Source of the DNA: Scatosoma sp045542595
GTDB taxonomy: Bacteria > Bacillota > Clostridia > Christensenellales > Borkfalkiaceae
NCBI GenBank assembly: GCA_045542595.1
Contig: JAZQLI010000019.1
Location: 1-32,352 of the forward strand
DNA: 32,352 bases
Direction of reading: 5' to 3'
Each line of letters starts with the position of its first letter. Within the stretch, counting starts at the first letter, position 1. Under the pieces are notes generated by a model, which worked only from the letters and a program-made list of their open reading frames with translations, did no database searches and had not been told where the DNA came from. Below, in pieces: positions 7,759 to 16,723 of the stretch. Both the position numbers and the translations under genes were made by a program.

Positions 7759-7834
7759 GCAAAAACACTATCAAACAACCTAAAAATACTATTTACAAGG
7801 ATAAAAACCTGTGAATAAAAACCTGTGATAATAT
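7759..7834 (+). promoter_or_regulatory. Promoter C with tandem operator and altered spacer
   Basis: GCAAAAACACTAT (7759-7771) and CCTAAAAATACTAT (7779-7792) form the direct-repeat operator with a 20-bp period, followed by the -35 box TTTACA (7792-7797). The usual 17-bp spacer would place the -10 at 7815-7820 (ATAAAA), a poor match. Good candidates are TAATAT at 7829-7834 or the extended -10 TGTGATAAT at 7824-7832, but both are too far from TTTACA because of a 14-bp tandem duplication in the spacer. It drives the three-gene surface operon that starts at 7871. Confidence 0.65.
7801..7828. repeat. 14-bp perfect tandem duplication in promoter spacer
   Basis: ATAAAAACCTGTGA occurs twice in direct tandem (7801-7814 and 7815-7828), between the -35 box and the best -10 boxes of promoter C. 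Removing one copy would restore TTTACA, 17 bp, TAATAT. Confidence 0.95.
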
Positions 7835-7870
7835 ATATTGTGAAATAATTATCGAGCATGGGAGGTATTT

Positions 7871-10800
7871 ATGACGATAAAGAAAAAAATTACGGTTTCG
7901 CTTGCGGCGCTAGCGGCGGTTGCGGCGTTGAGCGCAGGTATTGCAAGCAGCGTTGTTTTGGCTGACGAGGGCACGCTTTCCGAGGTTTCGTACAAAACGC
8001 AGTATTTGATGAACGAGACCTTGGCGTTGCAGGACGCTACGATCGCCTACGGCGGCAAGAATTATGACGCAACGGCGATTTTGCATTATCCCAACGGAAA
8101 AACGTGCGCTCTGGAAACGGCCGTATTGACGGAACAGGGTGAATATACCGTTGAATACAAGGCTTTGGTTGAGAACAAAGCGATCAGCAAAACGGTCAAA
8201 TTTACCGTTCTCGGCGACCGTTACGGCTTCGAGGGGAGCGGCAGCGTTTCCTACGGTGCTACCCCTTATTTGGAGGGGTACGAGGGCTTGAACGTATCGC
8301 TGGACAGGAACAGTACGTTTGTGTACAATCAAGTAATCGACGTCAGCGACAACACCTACGCCGCGGACGTGATCCGTTTTTACGTAACTCCGTCGATCGT
8401 GGGGGAGCGTGAGGTTTCAGCCATTTTCGTCCGCTTGACCGACGCTTACGACCCCGATAATTATATCGTAGTCCGTTATCGGCACGTACCCAATGCCGAT
8501 AACTGGACGTATATTTCCGCAGGTGCGAACGGACAACCGAGTACGGGTGTGAGCCCTACCAACACGCCCGGGGCGGACACGGTGGAATTTGAGGGTAAAT
8601 TGTACAGAATGTGGCAAAACCATCAATACTACGGACATGGCATGGCAAGCTCGTTCACGGGCTTATGCCCCGGGAACTATAACGTAGAACATGACAAGAT
8701 CGGCTGGACGTTTGCAAGAAATTATCAGCGCTTTGCGTTAGATTATGAAAGCAAGAAGGTGCACGCGCAGGCTGTCGACGAGACCTCTCGGGAAGCCACG
8801 TTGGTCACCGATCTGGACGATGATGTATTCTTCGAGGGTAACTTATGGCAGGGCTTTACGACGGGCGAGGTTATTTTAAGTATGTACGCGGAGGGCTACC
8901 AAGGCGCAGCCTTTAATTTCTTCGTTACGACGATCGATGGGCAACCGGTAGCTTCGGACGGCGTTGTAAATACGATCGCTCCGCTTGTTGAGGTGGATTT
9001 CGGCGAGGGCTTGTCGCAGGAAACGTTGCCGCAGGCTATTGTGGGCAGACCGTATAACGTATTCAATGCAACGGCGCGTGACGAGTACGAGGGGGAGGTT
9101 CCCTGCAATGCGCTCGTTTGGTACAACTACAACAACAGCGCGCGTACGCTTGTCAGCGTCAACGACGGGAAATTTATTCCGACGAGAAAGGGAACGTACA
9201 CGATAGAATATACGGCAACCGACTCTTTCGGGAACAAGGGTAGGCGGCTTGTGGAGATCGAGGCGATCGAGCGTGACAAGCTGGTGTATACGTTTGGGGA
9301 AAGCGAGAAGACCTTTGACGTTGCGTCGAACGTTTCCGTTTCCACACTCACGGTCGAGAACGGTACGGTAGGTGCGTCCGTAAACGTACGCGCCAAGCTC
9401 AAAGGCGGAGATACGGTATATCCGATCGACAACCAAAAGCTCACGTTCCGTCCGTTGTATGCAGGAACGTACGTGATCGAATACGAGTATTCCGATTATA
9501 TCGAAACGCAGGTATTTTCCTACGAGATCACGGTAAATAGCGTCAGCAAGCCGTTGTTTGTGGACGATATCGTTCTGCCTCGCTATTTCATAAAGGATTG
9601 CGAATATTATATCCCCGATTATTACGGCTACGATTTCTCCGAGGGAACGAAGCAGATCAAGGCGGAGATCTCCTTGAAGGTCGGACAAGGGGAAAAGGCG
9701 GCGCTTGCGAATAATGCCTTTAAAGCGACCACGATGGACAGCGTGGAGGTGACCTACAAATTAACGGGTGCGGCAGGCACGGACGAAAAAACGTTGCTCG
9801 TTCCCGTTGTCAATACGGGCTATAACAAGCTCGGCTCGCTCGACCTTTCCCAATATTTGCAGGGCGAAGCGTTTGCGGCGGCTGCAAGCAACTCCGATAT
9901 AGCCTATACGACGAATGCGGTAAAGGCAACGGGGGGCAAGGCAGTGCTTTCCCTTATCAACGCAGGCTATTGGAATGTATTCAGCACAGAGTTTACCGTA
10001 GATACGACTGCGAAAAATTACAACAGCGTGACCTTACGTTTTACCGACGTAGAGGAGCATGACAATAAAATGGAAATTTCCTTTACCCGTAGCGGCAATA
10101 ATACGGCGGTCAAGCTGATTTGCGGCGACAGGGTCTTGGAAAGTGTGATCGAAAAGAGCTTTGAGGGCGTTACGTTCAGAACGGCGGTGGATAACGGCTC
10201 GTTCATAGTGGCGGACAGCGATATAAGCCTCCCTGCAGAGGAATTGCTTTCGGGCTTCTCCAAAAAATTCTATACGGATATCGAGCTTGGCGGCGTTTCG
10301 GGCGAAGCAACGATCCATATGAAGAGGCTTATGAATCAGCAGCTCTCTAATATGAACGCGGATATGGTCAAGCCCGTGCTTATCTTTACGGAATTCAAAA
10401 ACGCATACGATCTCGGTGATTCCGTCGCGATCAAAGGCTTTGACACGTACGATTTCGTTGACCCGAGTCCTTCGCTCAGTTATTACGTGACCAATGCGCA
10501 GGGACAGTACGTAACCTCCTCCGAGGGTGTGAGCATGAACGGTACGCAGGACGTAAGAGGAACGTATACGATCAAGTGCGACACGTACGTGAACTGTATC
10601 CTCAGCGGAGAGGTTGTCGATTATTCGCGCAGAAAAGAAGCGTTCAGCTTTGTGTTCTCCGTTACGGATAAGGTCGCGCCTACGCTCACCCTGAGCAACG
10701 CCAAGACGTCGGGGAAGGTTGGATCGAAAATCACGTTGGCAAGCTATACGGCGGAGGATGATAAGACGGCGAACGTGAGCGTGTATATCCAGATCTGCGA

Positions 10801-10939
10801 CCCGACGGGTAAGTGTACGATGTATGAGGATATAAAAGAGTTTACGCCGACTATGTCGGGAAGATACCGTATCATGTACTGCGCAATGGACGAAGCGTCT
10901 AATATTACGTTTGCAGAATATTATATCACGGTAGCGTAA
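7871..10939 (+). CDS. Large exported multidomain protein with Ig-like domains
   Basis: This 1022-residue protein starts with a Sec signal peptide rich in alanine (cut likely after VVLA, residue 31). Residues about 33-110 look like an Ig-like strand domain, and about 112-360 form a large all-beta region (starting RYGFEGSGSVSYG) that could be a lectin-like fold but was not recognised. Ig-like domains of the DUF5011/HYR type follow at about 365-470 (GTYTIEYTATDSFGN) and at the C-terminus, about 938-1022 (KVAPTLTL, then SGRYRIMYCAMDEASN). No sortase motif, lipobox or catalytic signature is visible. The start is set by GGGAGG at 7860-7865. It is the first gene of an operon with the DUF4838 lipoprotein and the 930-aa lipoprotein. 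A glycan-binding or scaffold role at the cell surface is inferred only from context. Confidence 0.75.
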   Translation: MTIKKKITVSLAALAAVAALSAGIASSVVLADEGTLSEVSYKTQYLMNETLALQDATIAYGGKNYDATAILHYPNGKTCALETAVLTEQGEYTVEYKALVENKAISKTVKFTVLGDRYGFEGSGSVSYGATPYLEGYEGLNVSLDRNSTFVYNQVIDVSDNTYAADVIRFYVTPSIVGEREVSAIFVRLTDAYDPDNYIVVRYRHVPNADNWTYISAGANGQPSTGVSPTNTPGADTVEFEGKLYRMWQNHQYYGHGMASSFTGLCPGNYNVEHDKIGWTFARNYQRFALDYESKKVHAQAVDETSREATLVTDLDDDVFFEGNLWQGFTTGEVILSMYAEGYQGAAFNFFVTTIDGQPVASDGVVNTIAPLVEVDFGEGLSQETLPQAIVGRPYNVFNATARDEYEGEVPCNALVWYNYNNSARTLVSVNDGKFIPTRKGTYTIEYTATDSFGNKGRRLVEIEAIERDKLVYTFGESEKTFDVASNVSVSTLTVENGTVGASVNVRAKLKGGDTVYPIDNQKLTFRPLYAGTYVIEYEYSDYIETQVFSYEITVNSVSKPLFVDDIVLPRYFIKDCEYYIPDYYGYDFSEGTKQIKAEISLKVGQGEKAALANNAFKATTMDSVEVTYKLTGAAGTDEKTLLVPVVNTGYNKLGSLDLSQYLQGEAFAAAASNSDIAYTTNAVKATGGKAVLSLINAGYWNVFSTEFTVDTTAKNYNSVTLRFTDVEEHDNKMEISFTRSGNNTAVKLICGDRVLESVIEKSFEGVTFRTAVDNGSFIVADSDISLPAEELLSGFSKKFYTDIELGGVSGEATIHMKRLMNQQLSNMNADMVKPVLIFTEFKNAYDLGDSVAIKGFDTYDFVDPSPSLSYYVTNAQGQYVTSSEGVSMNGTQDVRGTYTIKCDTYVNCILSGEVVDYSRRKEAFSFVFSVTDKVAPTLTLSNAKTSGKVGSKITLASYTAEDDKTANVSVYIQICDPTGKCTMYEDIKEFTPTMSGRYRIMYCAMDEASNITFAEYYITVA

Positions 10940-10952
10940 GGAGGATATGGCA

Positions 10953-12929
10953 ATGAATTATAAAAAGATAACGGCAGGTTTGTTGTTTGCGGTAACGATG
11001 TTTTCCGCAGTCGGTTGCAAAAAGAATGAAAACAGCGGTTCGAGCAGCGGTGCGGTGGAGCCGGAGGATCCTTATTGCTACGAAAACATAGAGGAAACGA
11101 ACGCATATTTATTGCAGAGAGGGCATTGCGATTATAAGATCGTTTTGCCTGCGCAAGCAGGAAGCTATGAGGTCCTTGCCGCAGACGAGCTTACAAAGCT
11201 GTTCAAAGAGGCTACGAATCAGAAATTGCCAACGGTCACCGACGAAGATCTTACCTTTAACCAAAACGACAAGTATATTTTCCTCGGGGATACCGCAGTA
11301 ACGGTGGAGCAAGGGTTCGTTCCCTCTCAATCGGAGCTGGGCGCGTCGGGCTATATCATCAAGACCGTTGGAAATTCCATCTTCATCACGGGTGCGAAAG
11401 AAACGGGTACGTTGTACGGCGTATATAAATTCTTGAACTATATCCTCGATTACGACTATTATTACGTAGACGTATACGGAATGGATAAGGGCGTTGCGGA
11501 TATCAAGTTTTGTAACTATGACGTGTCCTTTGTACCCGATTTTCAGTTCGGAAATGTCGATTACGGCTTTTTGAAGGACGGTATCGCGCAGGATAAATAT
11601 TCCATGGCAGGCCAAGTGAAAAGCCCTGTCAACGGCGGTACGGGACACGCGTCAATGTACTATCTTCCCAAGGCCACGTATCTGAATGAAAACGACCGGG
11701 ATAACTATCACAGAGAATGGTATATGGAAGACCCTAATGTGGCGGAACCTACGCAGCTTTGCTTTACCGCGCACGGCGATCCGGACGCCTACAAGCTGAT
11801 GGTGGAAACGGCGGCGCAGTCGCTCAAGAACGCGATCATGGGCGATCCGGAGGCGTATATATTCGATTTCAGTATGTCGGACGATCACAACTGGTGTAAG
11901 TGCGAGGCTTGTCAGACAGAGATCAAGAAATACAATGCCGATTCCGTCGTGCAGGTAAAATTCGTAAACGATATGACGCAAAACGTTGAGGATTGGATGG
12001 AAACGGATGAAGGCGCACCCTATAAGCGCGACTTCTACGTAGTGTTCTATGCGTATTATTCTTTGGTAAAAGCACCTGCGGAATACGATAAAACGACGGA
12101 TACCGTGACGGTGGTAGACGATAGCGTATTCTTAAATAAGCACGTTATCCCTCAGGTCGCAGACCTTTTTGCCGATTATATGTCTAGCGTATATTCCGAA
12201 CAAAACTACGATATGTATATGGCGTTTAAGACGTGGGGGTATTTGGCGGATCACGTAAGCTCCTACTACTATTGCTGCCGCTTTCACGATTCCGTAGCTC
12301 CGCTGAATACGTTTAACGATATGCAAGAATTGTATCAATTTTCCAAAGAACAGAACGTGTTTAATTTGTATAACCAGGGCAGCTCTGGTGATTACGGTTG
12401 GTCATCGGGGTGGAGCGCACTGCGTATCTATCTTGGGAACAAGCTGACGTTGGACGTAAACATCGATATGGAAGCGTACACGGATAAATTCTTTGAGGAG
12501 GTTTATCAAGACGGCTGGAAGACAATGCGTAAATTCTACGACGAGTGGCGGTTCTTAGACGAGGTCAATTCCGTTAAATTCGACGGCTATGCGGGCAAGT
12601 CCTCCCATTACGTGGATATTAAAAAAGCCGAATATTTCCCGCCGCCCGTTTTAGACAGGTGGCTTGGATATATCGAGACCGCACTTTCCGAAATCGAGCC
12701 GTTAAAAACGTACTACCCCGACTTATACGCAAGAACGTATAAAATGATCGTAGGCGAAGGGGTTTGGTTGAAGTACTTTAAGTATGAAATTTATCATGTT
12801 TCGATGCCTGCGGAAGAAGTTGAAAAATTAAAGCAAGAGCTGATTGCCGATCTGAAATTTATGGATGTTAGGAACATGGGCGAATATGTTGGATCCGTAG
12901 CAGATTATATTAAGCGTTTGGAGGGTTAA
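10953..12929 (+). CDS. DUF4838-domain lipoprotein (glycosidase-like)
   Basis: The 658-residue product has a lipoprotein signal (FSAVGC, lipidated Cys about residue 22) and a Ser/Gly-rich linker. Residues about 55-170 resemble the N-terminal domain of GH67/GH20-type enzymes (AADELTKLF, ASGYII, TGTLYGVYKFL). The following DUF4838 region carries the family block FSMSDDHNWCKCEAC near 306-320. DUF4838 proteins are commonly encoded in glycan-utilisation loci and are thought to be glycosidase-related; the reaction is not established. AGGAGG at 10939-10944 is 8 nt from the ATG at 10953 but only 2 nt from the ATG at 10947, so the later start is chosen. The gene begins 13 nt after the preceding stop and ends 2 nt before the next start, a tight operon. 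It would act on the outer face of the membrane. Confidence 0.8.
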   Translation: MNYKKITAGLLFAVTMFSAVGCKKNENSGSSSGAVEPEDPYCYENIEETNAYLLQRGHCDYKIVLPAQAGSYEVLAADELTKLFKEATNQKLPTVTDEDLTFNQNDKYIFLGDTAVTVEQGFVPSQSELGASGYIIKTVGNSIFITGAKETGTLYGVYKFLNYILDYDYYYVDVYGMDKGVADIKFCNYDVSFVPDFQFGNVDYGFLKDGIAQDKYSMAGQVKSPVNGGTGHASMYYLPKATYLNENDRDNYHREWYMEDPNVAEPTQLCFTAHGDPDAYKLMVETAAQSLKNAIMGDPEAYIFDFSMSDDHNWCKCEACQTEIKKYNADSVVQVKFVNDMTQNVEDWMETDEGAPYKRDFYVVFYAYYSLVKAPAEYDKTTDTVTVVDDSVFLNKHVIPQVADLFADYMSSVYSEQNYDMYMAFKTWGYLADHVSSYYYCCRFHDSVAPLNTFNDMQELYQFSKEQNVFNLYNQGSSGDYGWSSGWSALRIYLGNKLTLDVNIDMEAYTDKFFEEVYQDGWKTMRKFYDEWRFLDEVNSVKFDGYAGKSSHYVDIKKAEYFPPPVLDRWLGYIETALSEIEPLKTYYPDLYARTYKMIVGEGVWLKYFKYEIYHVSMPAEEVEKLKQELIADLKFMDVRNMGEYVGSVADYIKRLEG

Positions 12930-12931
12930 AT

Positions 12932-15724
12932 ATGAAAAGCAACTGGAAAAATATATTTTTGCGTGCGCTTTGCGTTTGTGTGCTCACGTGCGGCACGGTG
13001 GGGGTGGTAACAGGTTGCAAGGAGAACGTTCCAACCGATACAAGCGTGGAAGAGACCGAAAAGGAATTTTCGTTCAATTATCACATCTATGAATTGGCGC
13101 TTTACGACAGCTTTCAGTTAAAGGTCAAAGATTATGACGGGTTGACGTGGTCGAGCGATCAGCCGAACGTTGTGTCGGTGGCGCCCGACGGTACGGTAAC
13201 TGCAAACGGTTACGGCTCGGCAACGGTTACCGTAACGCACGGAACGAAAACGGACAGCTGTATTTTTACCGTACCCGACGAGGGACTCGTTCCGACGATC
13301 AAAACGAATATGGCAGATGAGGGGATTGCCCTGCTTAAAGGCGATACGTTTGCGTTGGAGTGCGCCGTTGATTTTGACGGAACGCAATTTACCGACGCTA
13401 CCTTTACGTTTTCCTCTTCGGATACGGCAACGGTCAGTATTGGCAACGACGGAAAACTCAAAGCGGAAAAATTGGGCGAGGCGGTCATTACCGTCAAGGC
13501 GAGCTGGCGTAATTTCGACGAGGTGTATTTGACCAAAAATATTCCCGTTGCCGTCAATCCCGATCTGTCTATCGAATTAACGGCGGAGACGAATACTCTT
13601 TCTACGGTCACCGAAAAAATAGATGGGAAGAGCTATTCCAACGTATGCGATATCGCCTATACGGTTAAGATCGACGGGGTAGATAAGACCTCGGAAACGG
13701 CGTTAGAGTGGGTAAGTTCCGACCCGAGCGTGGCAACGGTCACGGACGGCGTAGTGACGGCGCACGCAAGAGGAACGGCGGAAATTACGGCACAATACAC
13801 CGTTGAAGGCAAGACGTATGTTTCCCTTCCCATTTCCATTCAAGCCGTAGCGCCAACAAAGGCGTTGAATAGCAGCCGCTTCGTATATAACGTTAACGAT
13901 AACGAGCAAACGGGGCTTACGATAGAGGAGCTGCAGGGCGAAGTGTACAGCGTGACAACGGTTTTGCAGGATTATACGGAGCTTTGCGAGATAAAAAGCG
14001 GTACGGTTACACTCGATAAAAAATACTTGGATACCCTCCGCGGATACGAGGATTTCAAAATCGAAACGCCTATATATTCCTATGTCTTTGAGACTGTTTT
14101 TGCTACGCATACCATATCGAATGGAACGGAATTGAAGGCGTTGATGGATTCGTATTACGGTAATAATGATGCAGAAATTACAAGCCCGAAGGAATCTACG
14201 GAAGGTTGGTATGTGGTCGTAACGCAAGATTTTAGCTATAATAACTCCGTTGGACATGGCTCTAATAGTTCGAGATTTAGAGGTGTGTTCGACGGTATGG
14301 GACATACGATTTCCAACGTTACTGTTAAGGCTAACGGCGGTATGTTTGGGGGCTTGGAAGGTACAATTAAAAATCTTGCTGTTGTTGGGTTAACGGCAAC
14401 GCAATCGAATTATTTTCTTCTTGCAGGCTATTTATATGGCGGTACGGTAGACAACGTATTCGTACGCGGCAGCTTCCTCGTACCGAGCAATTGCGGTTTC
14501 GTTCGTCTTGGCGGCGGTTCGGTGAGCAACTGTATCGTGAATATAACCTATCCCGAAGGCGGTGAAGGCGCAGCTTATGGCGAGAAAGACGTGACGGGCG
14601 TAACCAACCCCGAAAATGCGACCGTTATTTCCAATTCGTATGCGATCGGCAATGCGGCAAAGTTCCGCCCTTACGACAGTCAAACGACGGTATATTCTAC
14701 CACCGACGCATTTTTGTCCGCTTGTGCAAAGGATATTACGCTTGCGAACGGCTTTAACGAGTATTGGTCGCGCGACGCGTACGGTATCAATTTCCAAAAA
14801 ACTCCCGTTGTCACCTTGACGGCGACCGAAAAAGAGCAGCTTATCAAGACGGAGGATTTTACGTTGAACACGGCGGAATTGCTTGGCGATACCGTGGAAT
14901 ACGCTTTGATCGATAACGAACGGGTAGAGGTTTCGCAGGACGGTATCTTACAGTTTAAATTAAGCGATTTCACAAAGGGCGAAACGCACGTCGTACAAAT
15001 TCGAGGAAATGGCAAGATCATCAAACAACCGTTTATCATTCCTACCCATCAAATCGGCACGTGGACGGAATTTACCGACTTCCTTGATTCCTATAACGCA
15101 GAAAAAGGGAACGGTAGCGTGGATACGGCGGGCTGGTACGTAATTTTGACGGACGATATCGATTGCGGAAACAATCCGTACGGTATGGCAGGCTTGTCTC
15201 TCTGGAAAGGTACGTTTAACGGGCTTGGGCATAGCGTAAGCAATATACGGCTCTGGGGGCAGGGCGGCTTGCTCGGTAAACATGATGCAGGCGGCGTTAT
15301 CGAAAATACGGCGTTTTTGGATATAAGAGCGACTGTAGCAGATAGTTATCTCTTAACGGGATACGCGCAGGGCGGCATAGTGAGAAACGTATATCTGCAA
15401 GGCGAGTTTACGACGGCTACCACGCACGGCGCAATGCGTAACGAGGGCTTCGGCACCGTAGAAAACGTAATCGTGAACGCACAGTTTGCAGATGGCTCTA
15501 CGGCTCCGATGTTCAGCAAAAAAGGCAACGTTGTCTTGACGGAAGCGTATGCGATCGGAAACGCGACGGCTTACGTGGATGGGGATACGACTACCCCCGT
15601 TTATAAGAACGTAAAAGAGTTCCTGACGGCGAAGGGCGCAAGCCTTACGGCGGAAAACGGTTGGAACGAGTACTGGTCGATGAAAGACGGCAGCTTGTAT
15701 TTCGGCGACAACAAAGTCGAATAA
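12932..15724 (+). CDS. Lipoprotein with Big_2-type Ig domains and two GLUG-like modules
   Basis: This 930-residue lipoprotein has a signal ending VVTGC (Cys29). Three bacterial Ig-like (Big_2) domains follow, each with the W-S/SD-P-VA/V motif: near 45-115 (LTWSSDQPNVVSVAPDGTV), about 118-205 and about 210-305 (WVSSDPSVATVTDGVVTA). After a linker come two copies of the module also found in the 893-aa protein, at about 390-626 and 704-930, each with W-YV, F-(D/N)G-GH, GG-(F/L)-G, N-V(F/Y) and NG-NEYWS blocks. The protein stops right after the last module (SLYFGDNKVE). The GGAGGG at 12920-12925 sets the start. It ends the surface operon, just before a strong bidirectional terminator. Role inferred: a lipid-anchored surface adhesin or glycan-binding protein. 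Confidence 0.82.
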   Translation: MKSNWKNIFLRALCVCVLTCGTVGVVTGCKENVPTDTSVEETEKEFSFNYHIYELALYDSFQLKVKDYDGLTWSSDQPNVVSVAPDGTVTANGYGSATVTVTHGTKTDSCIFTVPDEGLVPTIKTNMADEGIALLKGDTFALECAVDFDGTQFTDATFTFSSSDTATVSIGNDGKLKAEKLGEAVITVKASWRNFDEVYLTKNIPVAVNPDLSIELTAETNTLSTVTEKIDGKSYSNVCDIAYTVKIDGVDKTSETALEWVSSDPSVATVTDGVVTAHARGTAEITAQYTVEGKTYVSLPISIQAVAPTKALNSSRFVYNVNDNEQTGLTIEELQGEVYSVTTVLQDYTELCEIKSGTVTLDKKYLDTLRGYEDFKIETPIYSYVFETVFATHTISNGTELKALMDSYYGNNDAEITSPKESTEGWYVVVTQDFSYNNSVGHGSNSSRFRGVFDGMGHTISNVTVKANGGMFGGLEGTIKNLAVVGLTATQSNYFLLAGYLYGGTVDNVFVRGSFLVPSNCGFVRLGGGSVSNCIVNITYPEGGEGAAYGEKDVTGVTNPENATVISNSYAIGNAAKFRPYDSQTTVYSTTDAFLSACAKDITLANGFNEYWSRDAYGINFQKTPVVTLTATEKEQLIKTEDFTLNTAELLGDTVEYALIDNERVEVSQDGILQFKLSDFTKGETHVVQIRGNGKIIKQPFIIPTHQIGTWTEFTDFLDSYNAEKGNGSVDTAGWYVILTDDIDCGNNPYGMAGLSLWKGTFNGLGHSVSNIRLWGQGGLLGKHDAGGVIENTAFLDIRATVADSYLLTGYAQGGIVRNVYLQGEFTTATTHGAMRNEGFGTVENVIVNAQFADGSTAPMFSKKGNVVLTEAYAIGNATAYVDGDTTTPVYKNVKEFLTAKGASLTAENGWNEYWSMKDGSLYFGDNKVE

Positions 15725-15737
15725 AAACAAAGTAGAC

Positions 15738-15777
15738 AACAAAAAAAGATTATCCGACGGGATAATCTTTTTTTGTT
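15738..15777. terminator. Bidirectional terminator between surface operon and araC-type gene
   Basis: A perfect 18-bp inverted repeat (15738-15755 and 15760-15777, 4-nt loop GACG) is flanked by A-runs on one arm and T-runs on the other. It serves both the plus-strand operon ending at 15724 and the minus-strand regulator ending at 15798. Confidence 0.93.
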
Positions 15778-15797
15778 GTTTATTTTTATGGGATTTT

Positions 15798-16670
15798 TTA
15801 TTGCTCTTGCGTCGGTTTTTCTTTTTTGTCTATAGACGGTATTTTACCGAGGATTTTTTTATAGGCGTTAAAGAAAGTGGAATAGTATTCGAAACCAAGC
15901 TTTTGGGCAACGGTAGTAGGGGGCTCTCCTGCATTGATCAGTTCTTCCGCCCTGTGTATTTTTACGTTATTGATATACTGCTTGAGGGGCATGCCCATAT
16001 ATTTTGAGAATAAATGGGAAATATGGTAAGGGCTGAGATACAGATCTGCGGACATTTTTTCGAGAGAGATATTAGAAAAAATATTTTCTCCGATATAATT
16101 AATGATAGAACGAATATGTTCGTTGACCTGCAATTTTACAGGAGATGATATTTTGTTTTGATGCTGCTTATAAATTGCGGTCGACAGGTCGAGTATGGTA
16201 GCAACGATTTGAATGAAGGTACAGTCGTCATTGGGCTGTAAGGAAAGCCTCTCGATCTTTTGGAAATATTCAACAAGCTTTGCTTGCTCGGTATCCTGTT
16301 TTTTCAGGATACTGAACGAATTGTTATCGAAAAGCAAAAATTTCTTGAAAATATTTTCGGTCTTTGCGCTTTTAAGAGAAAGCAGATCGGCACTGAACCG
16401 CAAGATGTATCGCTCATAATCGCAGGATTCCAACTGTATCTGCGTTTTGTGCAGTTGTTGCCTATCAATAATGAGCAGATTTCCGGCGGAGGCGTAATAT
16501 CTGCTTTCATTGATGGTTTGTTCCGTTTCACCGCTAATGATATATAACAGCTCGTAAAAGGAATGCGACTCAGCTTTGAGGTGTACGCTTTCACGGCCTT
16601 TATAATCCACTATGTGGTGAAAAAAAACATTTTTTTGTGGTGAATAATATTCTGCGAAGATTTTTTTCAT
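15798..16670 (-). CDS. AraC-family transcriptional regulator
   Basis: A 290-residue AraC/XylS-type regulator. Residues about 15-95 form the cupin-like sugar-sensing domain (HSFYELLYIISGE, AGNLLIIDRQQLHKT). The C-terminus carries two helix-turn-helix motifs, about 203-222 (LEKMSADLYLSPYHISHLF) and 252-273 (TTVAQKLGFEYYSTFFNAYKK), as in DNA-binding activators that read direct repeats. The ATG at 16670 gives the usual family length; a TTG at 16727 would run into the neighbouring operator. The best -10 box lies only 6 nt upstream of this ATG, so the message may be nearly leaderless. It is transcribed divergently from the GH38 unit and is the natural candidate to bind the tandem repeats at promoter regions A, B, C and E. 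Confidence 0.9.
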   Translation of the reverse strand: MKKIFAEYYSPQKNVFFHHIVDYKGRESVHLKAESHSFYELLYIISGETEQTINESRYYASAGNLLIIDRQQLHKTQIQLESCDYERYILRFSADLLSLKSAKTENIFKKFLLFDNNSFSILKKQDTEQAKLVEYFQKIERLSLQPNDDCTFIQIVATILDLSTAIYKQHQNKISSPVKLQVNEHIRSIINYIGENIFSNISLEKMSADLYLSPYHISHLFSKYMGMPLKQYINNVKIHRAEELINAGEPPTTVAQKLGFEYYSTFFNAYKKILGKIPSIDKKEKPTQEQ

Positions 16671-16676
16671 AATTAC

Positions 16677-16704
16677 ATTATAACATATAAAAAAAGAAAA
16701 GCAA
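16677..16704 (-). promoter_or_regulatory. Candidate promoter of the AraC-family gene
   Basis: On the minus strand TATAAT (16677-16682) is preceded at 16 bp by TTGCTT (16699-16704). The TATAAT ends 6 nt before the ATG, which would leave almost no 5' leader. The distal operator half-site begins about 20 bp upstream of this -35, so autoregulation is possible. Confidence 0.55.
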
Positions 16705-16723
16705 TTATTCAAAGAGTGGAAGC

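Noticed and set aside
8876..9688. 270-codon open frame on the minus strand
   Set aside because: It lies wholly inside the well-supported 1022-aa gene, shows no family features and is best explained as a codon-bias shadow.
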